DNA of 64,000 bases from NCBI GenBank assembly GCA_964344215.1, contig CAYFMP010000005.1, positions 1 through 64,000 on the forward strand, given 5' to 3'. The notes below the pieces were generated by a model. That model was given only the letters and a program-made list of their open reading frames with translations. It was not told the origin of the DNA and searched no databases. Source of the DNA: CAYFMP01 sp964344215. GTDB taxonomy: Bacteria; Pseudomonadota; Alphaproteobacteria; Rhodospirillales; Casp-alpha2. The position numbers and the translations under genes were made by a program. Shown piece after piece: positions 44,166 to 52,890 of this stretch; the first letter of the stretch is position 1; each line of letters opens with the position of its first letter.

Positions 44166-44738
44166 TTAACCTTCAAGGCCCTCTTCGCCGGAACCGTCGA
44201 TGGTATCACCGGCTTCCGTGTCTGTTGTGCTTTCGTCCTGAGCCACCGACTCGCTGGCCGTCGCGAGCCCTGACGCCGCCGCATCAGCCCCGGGCGTCGT
44301 GCCGACGACAGCCTGCGCCTTGCTCAATCCCGTCGTGTCGGACGAGGTAGCCGCGGCGGCCGTCGCACTTCCGGGCCCGCCGGCTCCGCCAGCGCCACCA
44401 CCAGCTCCGCCAGCACCACCACTACCAGCACCAGCACCGCCACCGGCTCCGCCAGCACCAGCACCGCTACCGGCTCCGCCAGCACCGCCACCGGCTCCGC
44501 CAGCACCGCCAGCACCACCACCGGCTCCGCCAGCTCCGCCAGCACCACCACCGGCCCCGCCGGCACCACCACCGGCGCCGCCAGCACCACCGCTGGCTCC
44601 CTGGGCGAAAGCGGCCTTATGGTCGAATGACGGTGTGAGGCCGGAAAGGGCAAGGGGAGTCGCCACGACAAACGCTGCAATGGACCTCGTCAACGGCAGT
44701 TTGAAAGAGTCCCGACCGTGTCGTGTTTTCTTGGTCAT
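44166..44738 (-). CDS. Gly/Ala-rich repetitive secreted protein
   Basis: A 190-residue exported protein. A signal peptide (about 1-46, ending KAAFAQ) precedes a low-complexity region of about 80 residues built from GGAGG and GGGAGGAG units, then an acidic Ser/Thr/Asp/Glu tail. An in-frame Met four codons upstream is possible. A good promoter lies upstream. Gly/Ala repeats suggest a flexible surface or matrix protein, but such tracts can also be chance products of GC-rich DNA expansion. The signal peptide, promoter and operon partner argue that it is real. Confidence 0.7.
   Translation of the reverse strand: MTKKTRHGRDSFKLPLTRSIAAFVVATPLALSGLTPSFDHKAAFAQGASGGAGGAGGGAGGAGGGAGGAGGAGGGAGGAGGAGGGAGGAGSGAGAGGAGGGAGAGSGGAGGAGGGAGGAGGPGSATAAAATSSDTTGLSKAQAVVGTTPGADAAASGLATASESVAQDESTTDTEAGDTIDGSGEEGLEG
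44378..44604. repeat. Short-period repeat DNA encoding the Gly/Ala tract
   Basis: A C-rich plus strand with many near-copies of GCTCCGCCAGCACCACC-like units of 9-18 bp. Such tracts often vary in copy number and are error-prone in short-read assembly. Confidence 0.7.
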
Positions 44739-44810
44739 TTGTTTCTCCATATACCGTGCCAGGAACCCCTCACATCAGCCAACATTACCGTTCTTCCGTG
44801 ATTGCATTAC

Positions 44811-44839
44811 ATAGTAATAACGTTGACAATTTCGTTCAA
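44811..44839 (-). promoter_or_regulatory. Sigma-70-type promoter of the Gly/Ala-rich protein operon
   Basis: On the minus strand: TTGAAC (44839-44834), exactly 17 bp, TACTAT (44816-44811), giving a leader of about 65 bases before the start at 44738. Confidence 0.6.
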
Positions 44840-45054
44840 CATGTTCGGCCCCTTCAAGGTACCGCTCGGCAGTCTTCTTCTGGGAGAGAGCGGCGTCTAG
44901 GTTCGGCAATCAGTCAAATGTCTGAGTTGGGTCCGCAGCGAACCTTCGCCGCCGTCGTCAAGAATGTCGGCTTTGGAGACAAAGCGGATGTCGACAACGG
45001 CGCGGCTAGTTGAAAAACGGAAAGTTCCGTCGCCGGCGCCCGAGCGCGATGCCG
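44840..45054. other. Intergenic, no gene seen
   Basis: The remainder of the 316-bp gap before the PilZ gene. No gene or structure recognised. Confidence 0.4.
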
Positions 45055-45396
45055 CTAATCACCGGCGTCGACCCCGCGCACGCTGTTCATGATCTCGTCG
45101 ACGATGCGGCTCTCGTCCATCTCGTCGAGGTCGAACTGGACGGCGAGGCCGTCGTCGAAGGTGCGGGCGACCTGTCCGGTCAACTCGCTCATGTCCTCGA
45201 CGTCGAGATCGACCGGATCGTCGAGGCCGAGACCATCCGGGTCCATGTCCGAATCCAGGTCCATCGCCAAACCGCCGGCCGAGATGTCGGTGACGGTGCC
45301 GGTGCGGTGGCGCTTGCCGTCGCGCAGGTTGGCGCGCTTGTCGGTCGGGTAGCGCTCATGGCGGCGCTTGTTGCCGTTGCCTCCATCCTGGCCCAT
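45055..45396 (-). CDS. PilZ domain protein
   Basis: A 113-residue protein that is essentially one PilZ domain: RRHERYPTDKRANLRD (RxxxR-type c-di-GMP motif, about residues 11-26) and TDISAGGLAMD (D/NxSxxG motif). Both binding motifs are intact, so c-di-GMP binding is likely. The C-terminal half is very acidic. No partner is evident. It lies downstream of the gamma-glutamyltransferase gene on the same strand. Confidence 0.87.
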   Translation of the reverse strand: MGQDGGNGNKRRHERYPTDKRANLRDGKRHRTGTVTDISAGGLAMDLDSDMDPDGLGLDDPVDLDVEDMSELTGQVARTFDDGLAVQFDLDEMDESRIVDEIMNSVRGVDAGD

Positions 45397-45489
45397 GCCT
45401 GGCTCTCCGTCCTTGGATGTTTCGCCCCCCCGGTCTCGGGAAAAACCCTACACCTTTCCGAGCGCGCCTGGAAAGAGGCGTTGACGCCC

Positions 45490-47094
45490 TCACACCTCCA
45501 ACGCCATGCCGTCGCGGCCGGGGTCGGCGCCGCCGTGCCAACGCCCGCCTTCGTTGACGATGGCATGGACGCCGGCGAAGTGGTAGCTCATGGGCGAGCG
45601 CCGCACCGTATAGCCCATCGCCTCGAGTTCGGCGGTGACGAAGCGCGGGATTCGGTTGGTGACGTCGATCACGTCCGACGTCGTGCAGAACCGGGGGGCG
45701 GCGACGGCGGCGGCGGCATCCATCCCGAAATCGACGACGTTGAGGATGCCCTGCAGGACGCCCATGGCGATGTAGGTGCCGCCGGGCGCGCCGATCACCA
45801 GATACGGCTCGTCGCCGCGAAAGACGATGGTCGGCGCGATCGAGCTGAACCGCGACTTGCCGGGATGGATCGAGCCGGTCCGCCCCGGCCGCGGGTCGAA
45901 CACGCACATGCAGCCCGAGTACATGAAGCCGAGGCCGTCGGTGACGACGCCGGACGGCATGCCGAGCGAATGGGTCAGCGACACGCAGTTGCCGGCTTCG
46001 TCGATGGCGCAGACGTGGGTGGTGTCCTTCGGCTCGTCGGCCCCGAAACGCTCGACGTGGGCGATGTCGCCGGCCCGGATTGCCTCGGCCTTCGCTCTCG
46101 CGTAATCCTTGGAAAGCAGCCGCTCAAGCGGCACGTCGACGAACCTCGGGTCGCCGACGTGGGCGTCCTTGTCGACGGTGGCGATCTTCATGGCTTCCGA
46201 CACAGTGGCGATATAGCGGGGCGAGTTGTGGCCCATGCCGGCGAGGTCGAAGTTCTCGAGGATGTTGAGCATCTCCAGCACCATGACGCCGCCGCCGGGC
46301 GGCGGGTTGGAGGCGATGCGGTGGCCGCGGTATTCGCCCCACAGCGGTTCGTTCTCGTCCGCCGCCACCGCCTCGAGGTCGGCCAGGGTCATCAGGCCGC
46401 CGCCGACCTCCATGTCGGCGGCGATGGCGCGGGCGATATCGCCCTCGTAGAAGACGCCGACACCGTCCTCCGCGATGCGTTTGAGCGTGCGGGCCATGTC
46501 GGGGTTGACGACGGTGTCGCCGACCTTCTTGCGCGAGCCGTCCCGGTTCAGGTAGACGGCCGCACCCGCCGCCGAGTAGTCGAGCCTTTTCCAGTGCTCG
46601 ACCCGCCCGGCCTGCTCGGCCAGGTTCCAGAAGTAGGCGACGTGCGGGCGTACCGTCCACCCCTGCTCGGCGTATTCGGCGGCCGGTTCGATGAGCGCCG
46701 CCAGCTCCATGGAGCCGTAACGGCGAAGCGCGTCGTCGAGCGCCTTCAGCGTCATCGGCGTGGTGATCGCCCCATAACCGATGTCGTTGACGCGGCCTTT
46801 CAACAGGAACCCGAAACCGTCCTCGGTCTCGGCCTCGATCAGGTCCGCCCACATGTCCTCCCTCGCCTTCTCCGGCGCCCGGCCGTGGAAATCGAGGCAG
46901 CTATGGGCGCCGCGCTCCGGCAGGTACAGATGCATGGAGCCGAAACCGGCGATGCCGCACATGAACGGATCGACCACCGTCTGCACCAGGGCGCAGGCGA
47001 CGGCCGCGTCGACCGCGTTGCCGCCGCGCTTCAGCGCCATGGCGCCGGCCTCGACCGCTTCTGGCTGCGGCGCACATACCATGCCGTGGGTCAT
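45490..47094 (-). CDS. Gamma-glutamyltransferase family protein
   Basis: A 534-residue Ntn hydrolase of the Ggt family. The self-cleavage and catalytic Thr is near residue 358 (DTTHVCAID...). GGGVMVLEMLNILENFDL, DAHVGDPRF and SRFSSIAPTIVF are typical, and GGNAVDAAVACAL marks the N terminus. No signal peptide is present, so it may be cytoplasmic, unlike periplasmic Ggt. It can cleave gamma-glutamyl bonds of glutathione, gamma-glutamyl amines or related compounds. A link to the gamma-glutamyl ligases 24 kb away is possible but unproven. Confidence 0.85.
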   Translation of the reverse strand: MTHGMVCAPQPEAVEAGAMALKRGGNAVDAAVACALVQTVVDPFMCGIAGFGSMHLYLPERGAHSCLDFHGRAPEKAREDMWADLIEAETEDGFGFLLKGRVNDIGYGAITTPMTLKALDDALRRYGSMELAALIEPAAEYAEQGWTVRPHVAYFWNLAEQAGRVEHWKRLDYSAAGAAVYLNRDGSRKKVGDTVVNPDMARTLKRIAEDGVGVFYEGDIARAIAADMEVGGGLMTLADLEAVAADENEPLWGEYRGHRIASNPPPGGGVMVLEMLNILENFDLAGMGHNSPRYIATVSEAMKIATVDKDAHVGDPRFVDVPLERLLSKDYARAKAEAIRAGDIAHVERFGADEPKDTTHVCAIDEAGNCVSLTHSLGMPSGVVTDGLGFMYSGCMCVFDPRPGRTGSIHPGKSRFSSIAPTIVFRGDEPYLVIGAPGGTYIAMGVLQGILNVVDFGMDAAAAVAAPRFCTTSDVIDVTNRIPRFVTAELEAMGYTVRRSPMSYHFAGVHAIVNEGGRWHGGADPGRDGMALEV

Positions 47095-47267
47095 CGCAAT
47101 CCTCTTCCCTTGTCGGTGTCGTCCGGGACGGTAGCACAAATCGAGGCGGAACGACCGATAGCGGAACGCGCGCCGGCGAGCGGCGCCCGGTCTATCGCCG
47201 GACCGCGATTTTCTTTAAAATGGTCGTCATGCGGTCCGCCTGACCGGCCGCCCGAGGAAAGGTTTTG

Positions 47268-48257
47268 ATGTCGGACTCTCTCGATATGCACCTAGGCCCC
47301 GCCGTCGATCCGTCGCTACGGCCCGATCCGGCCACCGTCCGCTTCGACCTCGAGCATGCGCTCCTGTCCATCGTCTCGCTCCACACCAAGATTCCCGAAT
47401 CGGCGTTCACGGCCTCGTCGCTGGGCGACGAGCGCAGCGGCCACGGCGTGCTGATCGGCGACAACGGGCTGATCCTGACGATCGGCTACCTGATCATCGA
47501 AGCCGAAACCGTCTGGCTGCTTGACGGGCGCGGCCGGGCCGTGCAGGCGCACGTCGTCGGCTACGACCAGGAGACCGGCTTCGGCCTGGTCCAGGCCCTT
47601 GAGCGCCTCGATCTGCCGGTCATGGAGCTGGGCTCGTCGGCCGCCCTCGACCTCGGCGATTCCGTCATCGTCGCCGGCAACGGCGGCGTTGCCGGCGCAG
47701 TCGCCGCCGAAGTGGTCGCCAAACAGGAATTCGCCGGTTACTGGGAATACGTCCTCGACGAAGCCCTGTTCACGGCGCCCCCGCACCCGTTCTGGGGCGG
47801 CGCCGGGCTGATCGACCGGCATGGGCGGCTCGGCGGCATCGGCTCGCTGTTCGTCCAGCACAACCCCGGCACCGCGCCGTCGTTCGACGGCAACATGGTG
47901 GTGCCGATCGATCTCCTCAAGCCGATCCTCGACAACCTTTCGACGATGGGCCGTTCCGGCAGGCCGCCCAGGCCCTGGCTCGGTCTGATCACGGCCGAGG
48001 CCGACGGCAAGATCGTCGTCGCCGGATTGGCCGACGGCGGGCCGGCCGAGCGCGCCGATATCCGGGTCGGAGACTTGGTGGTCGGGGTCGGCGGCGCTCC
48101 GGTCACCGGTCTCGCCGCCATGTTCCGCCGCATCTGGTCGATGGGCGGCGCCGGCGTCGAGGTACCGCTGACCGTTTATAGGGACGGCGACGCCCTCGAA
48201 ATCAACGTCCGTTCCGGCGACCGCTCCGATTTCCTGGTCTCTCCCCGCCTCCACTGA
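47268..48257 (+). CDS. HtrA-like PDZ protein lacking the catalytic triad
   Basis: A 329-residue protein with a trypsin-like domain (about 40-210) and a C-terminal PDZ domain (about 230-320: RPWLGLI, GGPAERADIRVGDLVVGVGG). It aligns by pattern with DegP/HtrA, but the three active-site positions are changed. His is Tyr74 (ILTIGYLI), Asp is replaced in DQETGFGLV, and the GNSGGP Ser site is WGGAGL. No signal peptide is present. It is therefore probably a cytoplasmic pseudoprotease acting as a binding or scaffold protein. The ATG at 47268 has an AGGAAAGG site. Confidence 0.8.
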   Translation: MSDSLDMHLGPAVDPSLRPDPATVRFDLEHALLSIVSLHTKIPESAFTASSLGDERSGHGVLIGDNGLILTIGYLIIEAETVWLLDGRGRAVQAHVVGYDQETGFGLVQALERLDLPVMELGSSAALDLGDSVIVAGNGGVAGAVAAEVVAKQEFAGYWEYVLDEALFTAPPHPFWGGAGLIDRHGRLGGIGSLFVQHNPGTAPSFDGNMVVPIDLLKPILDNLSTMGRSGRPPRPWLGLITAEADGKIVVAGLADGGPAERADIRVGDLVVGVGGAPVTGLAAMFRRIWSMGGAGVEVPLTVYRDGDALEINVRSGDRSDFLVSPRLH

Positions 48258-48372
48258 GCGGCCGGTGCCGCCGTTTGCCGCCTTCGGGGGGCCACGCGTA
48301 GAATGCCGACGTGAAAGGTAAGCGTAAGCCAACCCGCCTATACTTCCGTCCTGTCCTGGGGAGAACCGAAAC

Positions 48373-48936
48373 TTGGCACACTACGATTCGCACTTTGTCG
48401 CCAATCTGCATGACGGCTGGACCGACTGGCCCGACCTGCGGCTGGTCTACGACTATTGGTTGACGGCCAAAGGCGAGCGGGCGGCGCCGTCGTGGCCCGA
48501 GTTCGACCTTCTCCGGCTCCCCGTCCGGCTGATCCCCGGCGTCGTCGTCGCCGACTACGTGCCCCGGCGCATGGACTTGCGGATCCGCTACTGGGGAACG
48601 ACCCTGGTCACCGTATTCGGGGTCGAGGCGACCGGGACTTACGTATCCGATTGGAAGGAGCACGGTCTGTTCCAGCCCCTGGCCGAGGCCTTCCCGCGAA
48701 TGGCGCAGACCCGCCGTCCCGGCCTCTACGTCAACGAGTTCGAGACCCGGTCGGGGGTGACGGTCAGGACGCCGGTGCTGCGCATGCCGCTGGCCGCCGA
48801 CAACCGCAACATCGACGGCATCGTCGCCGTCAACGACTTCAGCGCCAACAAGGCGACCCTGCGGCGCTATTTCGAATCGCTGCGGGTGGGCGACGTCGAA
48901 ATAGCGCCGCCGCTTCAGTCCATATCCAGCGGATAG
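48373..48936 (+). CDS. PAS-domain protein (PAS_5 type)
   Basis: A 187-residue cytoplasmic protein resembling the PAS_5 family of alphaproteobacteria: LVYDYWLTAKGERAAPSWPE, RYWGTTLVTVFGVEATGTYV, PVLRMPLAADNRNIDGIVAV. It starts at a TTG with a GGGGAG site. Members usually sense small molecules or act as single-domain partners, and no output domain is present here. The 3' end overlaps the convergent M81 peptidase gene by 22 bp. Confidence 0.75.
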   Translation: MAHYDSHFVANLHDGWTDWPDLRLVYDYWLTAKGERAAPSWPEFDLLRLPVRLIPGVVVADYVPRRMDLRIRYWGTTLVTVFGVEATGTYVSDWKEHGLFQPLAEAFPRMAQTRRPGLYVNEFETRSGVTVRTPVLRMPLAADNRNIDGIVAVNDFSANKATLRRYFESLRVGDVEIAPPLQSISSG

Positions 48937-50396
48937 ACCGGTCGGCGTACTTTCTCGAACGGCAGTTCCTTGAAATTGCGCGACGTCAGACCGCCGGCAT
49001 CGACGCAGTAGACGGCCGACGCGATCGGTCCGAAGGCAGCCCGGAAATGATGCGCCGACTTGACGGCGACGACCGATTTCCGTTCCGGCACGATGCCGGC
49101 GTGGGTGAAGAAGGCGCGGTCGTAAACCTGGTAACGGCAGCTGGTGACGACGATGTCGAGGCCGCCCGTGCCGAGCACCGCCGTCGGCCCTATCGTCGCC
49201 GTCATCCCGGCCATCATCGGCCCTTCGTAGGTCAAGGCGCCGTCGGTGACGGTCCTGACCTTGCCCGTCACCTCCAAGGGTCCGCCGTAGCGCGGGTCGA
49301 GCCGGCCGCCGAGCGCCACCGTCACCGTGGCGCCGATACCGGCGGCGACACAGGCGGCGGCCGCGTCGGGGTCGTAGAGGGTGGCGAAGGCGGCGTTGTC
49401 GAGGTCGGCCTCGACCATGGCCCGCAGCAACCCGGTGGCGTCGCCGTAACCGCCGCCGCCGGGATTGTCGGCGAAGTCGGCCAACACGACCGGCTTGTCG
49501 GCGTTGCCGGCCGCGACGACGGCGGCGATGGCCTGCTCCGGCCCGACGATGTCGACGGTGAGGCGGGTGCGCTTCTCCCAGACCTCGTCGATGAGCCGTT
49601 CGGCCATTTCGGCGAAGCGCGCATCCGAGCCGTCGGCGGTCAGGATCGCGCACGGTCCGGTCTCCAGGATGTCGGCCCACGGAAACCCGGCCGCCAAACT
49701 GGCCGCCAGCACGCCGGGCTCGTCCATCAGCCGCTCGGCGCTCGCCAACACCTCGGTCATCGGTCCCGGCGATGTCGTGCGGCCGTGGTCGGCGCCGTCC
49801 AGCATCGGTCCGCGGGCGATGTGGACGACCGGCGCAATGTCGCCGGCCAGCGCGCGGGCGACGAGGGCGGCGGCCTCGGTCGCGACCTCGTACTGGTCGA
49901 CGTGCGGATAGGTGCGGTACGCGATCATCACGTCGGCCAGCTCGGCCATGCGGTCGGTGACGTTGGCGTGGAGGTCGAGGGTAACGGCGATCGGCACTCC
50001 GGCGCCGACCCGGTCGCGGATCAGGCCGAGCAGCTCGCCCTCGCCGTCGTCGACATGCTCGGTGACCATGGCGCCGTGCAGGGCGAGCAGCACGGCGTCG
50101 AACGGCCCCTCGCCGTCGAGCGCCGCCAGCATATCGCCGGCCACCGTCTCGAAGGCGTGCCGGGTGACCGGGCCGGACGGTGTCGCGTTGGCGTAGACCG
50201 GGGTGACGGGCGACCATCCGTAGCGTTCGCAGGCTTCCAGGAAGCCGGCCATCTCGGTGCGGGTGCCGGTCAGGCGTTCGACGACCTCTTCGCCGCGATA
50301 CAGGTTGCGCGCCCGGTAGGCCTCGAGGTCGGTCGGCAGCCGCGAAAACGTGTTGGTTTCGTGCATGAAACCGGCGAGCAGCACGGACCCCGTCAT
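48915..50396 (-). CDS. M81 family metallopeptidase (MlrC-like)
   Basis: A 493-residue protein of the M81/MlrC family: GFMHETNTFSRLP at the N terminus, LLALHGAMV, AVTLDLHANVTDRM with probable Zn ligands, and the C-terminal domain SAHHFRAAFGPIAS. MlrC cleaves linearised microcystin, but most family members act on unknown small peptides or amides. The ATG at 50396 overlaps the M20 gene stop by 4 bp. The pair probably degrades a peptide or an amidated compound in two steps. Confidence 0.87.
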   Translation of the reverse strand: MTGSVLLAGFMHETNTFSRLPTDLEAYRARNLYRGEEVVERLTGTRTEMAGFLEACERYGWSPVTPVYANATPSGPVTRHAFETVAGDMLAALDGEGPFDAVLLALHGAMVTEHVDDGEGELLGLIRDRVGAGVPIAVTLDLHANVTDRMAELADVMIAYRTYPHVDQYEVATEAAALVARALAGDIAPVVHIARGPMLDGADHGRTTSPGPMTEVLASAERLMDEPGVLAASLAAGFPWADILETGPCAILTADGSDARFAEMAERLIDEVWEKRTRLTVDIVGPEQAIAAVVAAGNADKPVVLADFADNPGGGGYGDATGLLRAMVEADLDNAAFATLYDPDAAAACVAAGIGATVTVALGGRLDPRYGGPLEVTGKVRTVTDGALTYEGPMMAGMTATIGPTAVLGTGGLDIVVTSCRYQVYDRAFFTHAGIVPERKSVVAVKSAHHFRAAFGPIASAVYCVDAGGLTSRNFKELPFEKVRRPVYPLDMD

Positions 50397-51790
50397 GTCC
50401 GCCCCCCGGCCGGTGTCCCCTCCTCGCCCAGGTCCCACCACAGCCCGGCCATGATGCTGAGCGCGTCCCTGGCCACCGGCTCCAGCAGGTGCTCGTCCGG
50501 CGCGTGCTGCGAACACGAGGCATACGAATGCGGTATCCAGATGGTCGGCAGGCCGAGGATGTCGGCGAACACGTCGTTCGGCAGCGAGCCGCCGAGGTTG
50601 GGCAGCACCGCCACGTCGCGCCCCGCCGTCCGCTCGACCGAGGCAATCGCCCACCTTGCCCACGGGTGGTCGGGATCCAAGCGCGTCGCGTTCATGACGT
50701 CGCGCTCGGGGCTAAGCTCGACCATGTCGAAGCCCTCGGCGTCGAGGTGGGCGCGCAACGACGGCATCAGGGTCTCGGGCTTGGTCGGCGTCACGTAGCG
50801 CAGGTGGCCGACGGCCCGCGCCGACGGCGGAATGGCGTTGGCCGGGCGGTCGGGGTTGCCGCAGGTGAAGGCCAGCACCTCGAAGGTGTTCCAGCCGAAC
50901 ACCTTCTCGGGCGGCGTCAGGCCGGGCTCGCCCCAGTTGGGGTCGATCTCGGGCGCTTCTTCGCCGCCGTCGATCTCGAGCCTGGAAATCGCCGCCCGCA
51001 CCGAGTTGGGGATGGCCTCGGGACGCCAGCCAGCGACCCGGATCTCGCCGCTGGCGGTAGTGATCGAGGCGATGGCGTGGGCCAGGATGACTCCCGGGTT
51101 GGCGAGCAGGCCGCCCCAGTTGCCCGAATGGTGGCCGCCGTCGCGCAAATCGACCCGCATCTCGAAATTGAAGGTGCCGCGGGTCCCCATGAAGACGGTC
51201 GGCCGGTCGGGCTTGAGGCGCGGCCCGTCGGAGGCGATGAAGACGTCGGCTTGGAACAGCTCCTTGTTGTCGGCGCACATCTCGCGCAAGCCCGGCGAGC
51301 CGGTTTCCTCGCCGGTCTCGATCAGCACGACGATATTGAAGCCGAGCCGGCCGCGCGTCTCGAGGACACGGGCCAGCGCGGCCAGGTTGATGGTGTGCTG
51401 GCCCTTGTTGTCGGCGGTGCCGCGCCCGTACCAGCGCTCGCCGTCCTTGGTCACCCGCCACGGATCCAAGCCGTCGCGCCATTGCTCGTCGTAGCCGCGC
51501 ACCACGTCGCCGTGGCCGTAACTCATCACCGTCGACAGGCCGTCGGCCTCGAACCGCCGGGCGATTAGGAACGGACCGCCGCGCGGAAGCGGGTTGTCGA
51601 CGATCCGGCACTCGAAGCCGAGCCCTTCCAGGGACGGCGTCATCTCGTCGTCGAGATAGGCGTAGAGGTCGTCTCGGCGGTCCGGTTCCTGGCTTTCGGT
51701 GCGATAGGCGACGCGGCGCGAAAGCTCGGCGAAAAAGCCGCCGTCGTCGAAATAGCGCTCGATCGCTTCGATCGCCCGTTCGCGGCTCAT
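50393..51790 (-). CDS. M20 family metallopeptidase
   Basis: A 465-residue dizinc amidohydrolase/dipeptidase. Metal and catalytic motifs are visible: SYGHGDVV, YGRGTADNKGQ, ETGEETGSPGL and the C-terminal SQHAPDEHL. A dimerisation domain lies in the middle (DLRDGGHHSGNWGG). There is no signal peptide. It is first in an operon with the M81 peptidase and follows a DMT transporter gene (55 bp) on the same strand, suggesting a small catabolic unit for an imported peptide-like compound. Confidence 0.9.
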   Translation of the reverse strand: MSRERAIEAIERYFDDGGFFAELSRRVAYRTESQEPDRRDDLYAYLDDEMTPSLEGLGFECRIVDNPLPRGGPFLIARRFEADGLSTVMSYGHGDVVRGYDEQWRDGLDPWRVTKDGERWYGRGTADNKGQHTINLAALARVLETRGRLGFNIVVLIETGEETGSPGLREMCADNKELFQADVFIASDGPRLKPDRPTVFMGTRGTFNFEMRVDLRDGGHHSGNWGGLLANPGVILAHAIASITTASGEIRVAGWRPEAIPNSVRAAISRLEIDGGEEAPEIDPNWGEPGLTPPEKVFGWNTFEVLAFTCGNPDRPANAIPPSARAVGHLRYVTPTKPETLMPSLRAHLDAEGFDMVELSPERDVMNATRLDPDHPWARWAIASVERTAGRDVAVLPNLGGSLPNDVFADILGLPTIWIPHSYASCSQHAPDEHLLEPVARDALSIMAGLWWDLGEEGTPAGGRT

Positions 51791-51845
51791 CTCGCCCTCC
51801 TAGGCCACCACTATGCAATCGCCGCCGTTTCGGAACAACCCGCTC

Positions 51846-52772
51846 TCAATAGTCCTCGCGGGCCTTCAGCGCCGCCTCGGCGACGGCGGCGCGCTGGGTG
51901 CGGGCCTCCCGATAGGCGATGTAGACGGTGCTGGCGAAGATGACGGTGCCGCCGACCCAGGTCCAGAGGTCGGGGAACTCGCCGAACACCAGATAGCCGA
52001 GCCCGGCCGCCCAGATCATGCGGCTGTAATCCAAGGGCATGATGGCGCTGGCCTCGACCTCCTTCATGGCTTCGGCCAGGGTCAGGTGGCCGATGGTCGC
52101 CAGCACGCCGATGGCGGCCAGCATGCCCCACTGCTCCGGGCTCGGCCATTGCCACACGGTCATCGCCGGCACCGAGGAGAAGACCGTGAAATAGACCATC
52201 GAATAGAACACGATGGTGACGCTGGAATCGGTTCTCGACGCGATCTTGACGCAGATCAGCGAGGCCGACCACAAGACCGTCGATCCCAACGCCAGCAGCG
52301 CGCCGGTGCTGACCGCCTGCAGGCCGGGGCGGAGGATGACCAGGGTGCCGACGAAGCCGGCGATGATCGCGGCCCAGCGCCTGACCCCGACCCGTTCCTT
52401 GAGGATGACGATGGCGCCCAAGGCGGTGAAGATGACGGCCGTGAAACTGAGCGCGGTGGCGTCGCCGACCGGCAGGATGGAGAGCGAATAGAACCAGCTC
52501 AGCATGGCAGCGTTGCCGATGACGCCGCGCACCGCGTGCAGGCCGGGCCGGGTGGTCCTGAAGGCGTCGCGGCCCTGGCTCATCAGCACCGGGGCGAGCA
52601 ACAAGAAGCCGGTCAGGTTGCGCACGAAGGCGATCTCGAAGGGATGGATTTCGGCGCTGACGTAGCGCACGCCGACGTGCATGATCGCGATGACCAGGGC
52701 CGAGACCGACATCATCAAAAAGCCGCGAGCGGGCGTCGCCGCGGCAACGGCAATCCGGGAATCTTCGGGCAT
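51846..52772 (-). CDS. DMT superfamily (EamA) transporter
   Basis: A 308-residue inner-membrane protein with ten predicted spans in two EamA repeats (GNAAMLSWFYSLSILPVGDA in the first; ATIGHLTLAEAMKEVEASA and LDYSRMIWAAGLGYLVFGE in the second). The frame runs far upstream, but the ATG at 52772 gives the normal family length. The substrate is unknown (metabolite export or uptake). It is divergent from the Gfo/Idh/MocA gene and upstream of the M20-M81 pair. Confidence 0.85.
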   Translation of the reverse strand: MPEDSRIAVAAATPARGFLMMSVSALVIAIMHVGVRYVSAEIHPFEIAFVRNLTGFLLLAPVLMSQGRDAFRTTRPGLHAVRGVIGNAAMLSWFYSLSILPVGDATALSFTAVIFTALGAIVILKERVGVRRWAAIIAGFVGTLVILRPGLQAVSTGALLALGSTVLWSASLICVKIASRTDSSVTIVFYSMVYFTVFSSVPAMTVWQWPSPEQWGMLAAIGVLATIGHLTLAEAMKEVEASAIMPLDYSRMIWAAGLGYLVFGEFPDLWTWVGGTVIFASTVYIAYREARTQRAAVAEAALKAREDY

Positions 52773-52890
52773 CGGCGCACTATAGAGGTTTCCGCCGCCA
52801 CCGCCAGAGCCGTTCGCCGCGCGGCGTTGCCCCGGCCGGCCGGAGCCGCTAAAGATGGCGTCCGACACCAATTCCAAGGAGAACAAACGC

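Noticed and set aside
45490..47094. Gamma-glutamyltransferase as a member of the amine-assimilation system
   Set aside because: It is chemically attractive because the ligases make gamma-glutamyl bonds, but it lies 20 kb away outside the flanking modules with no shared regulatory site seen.
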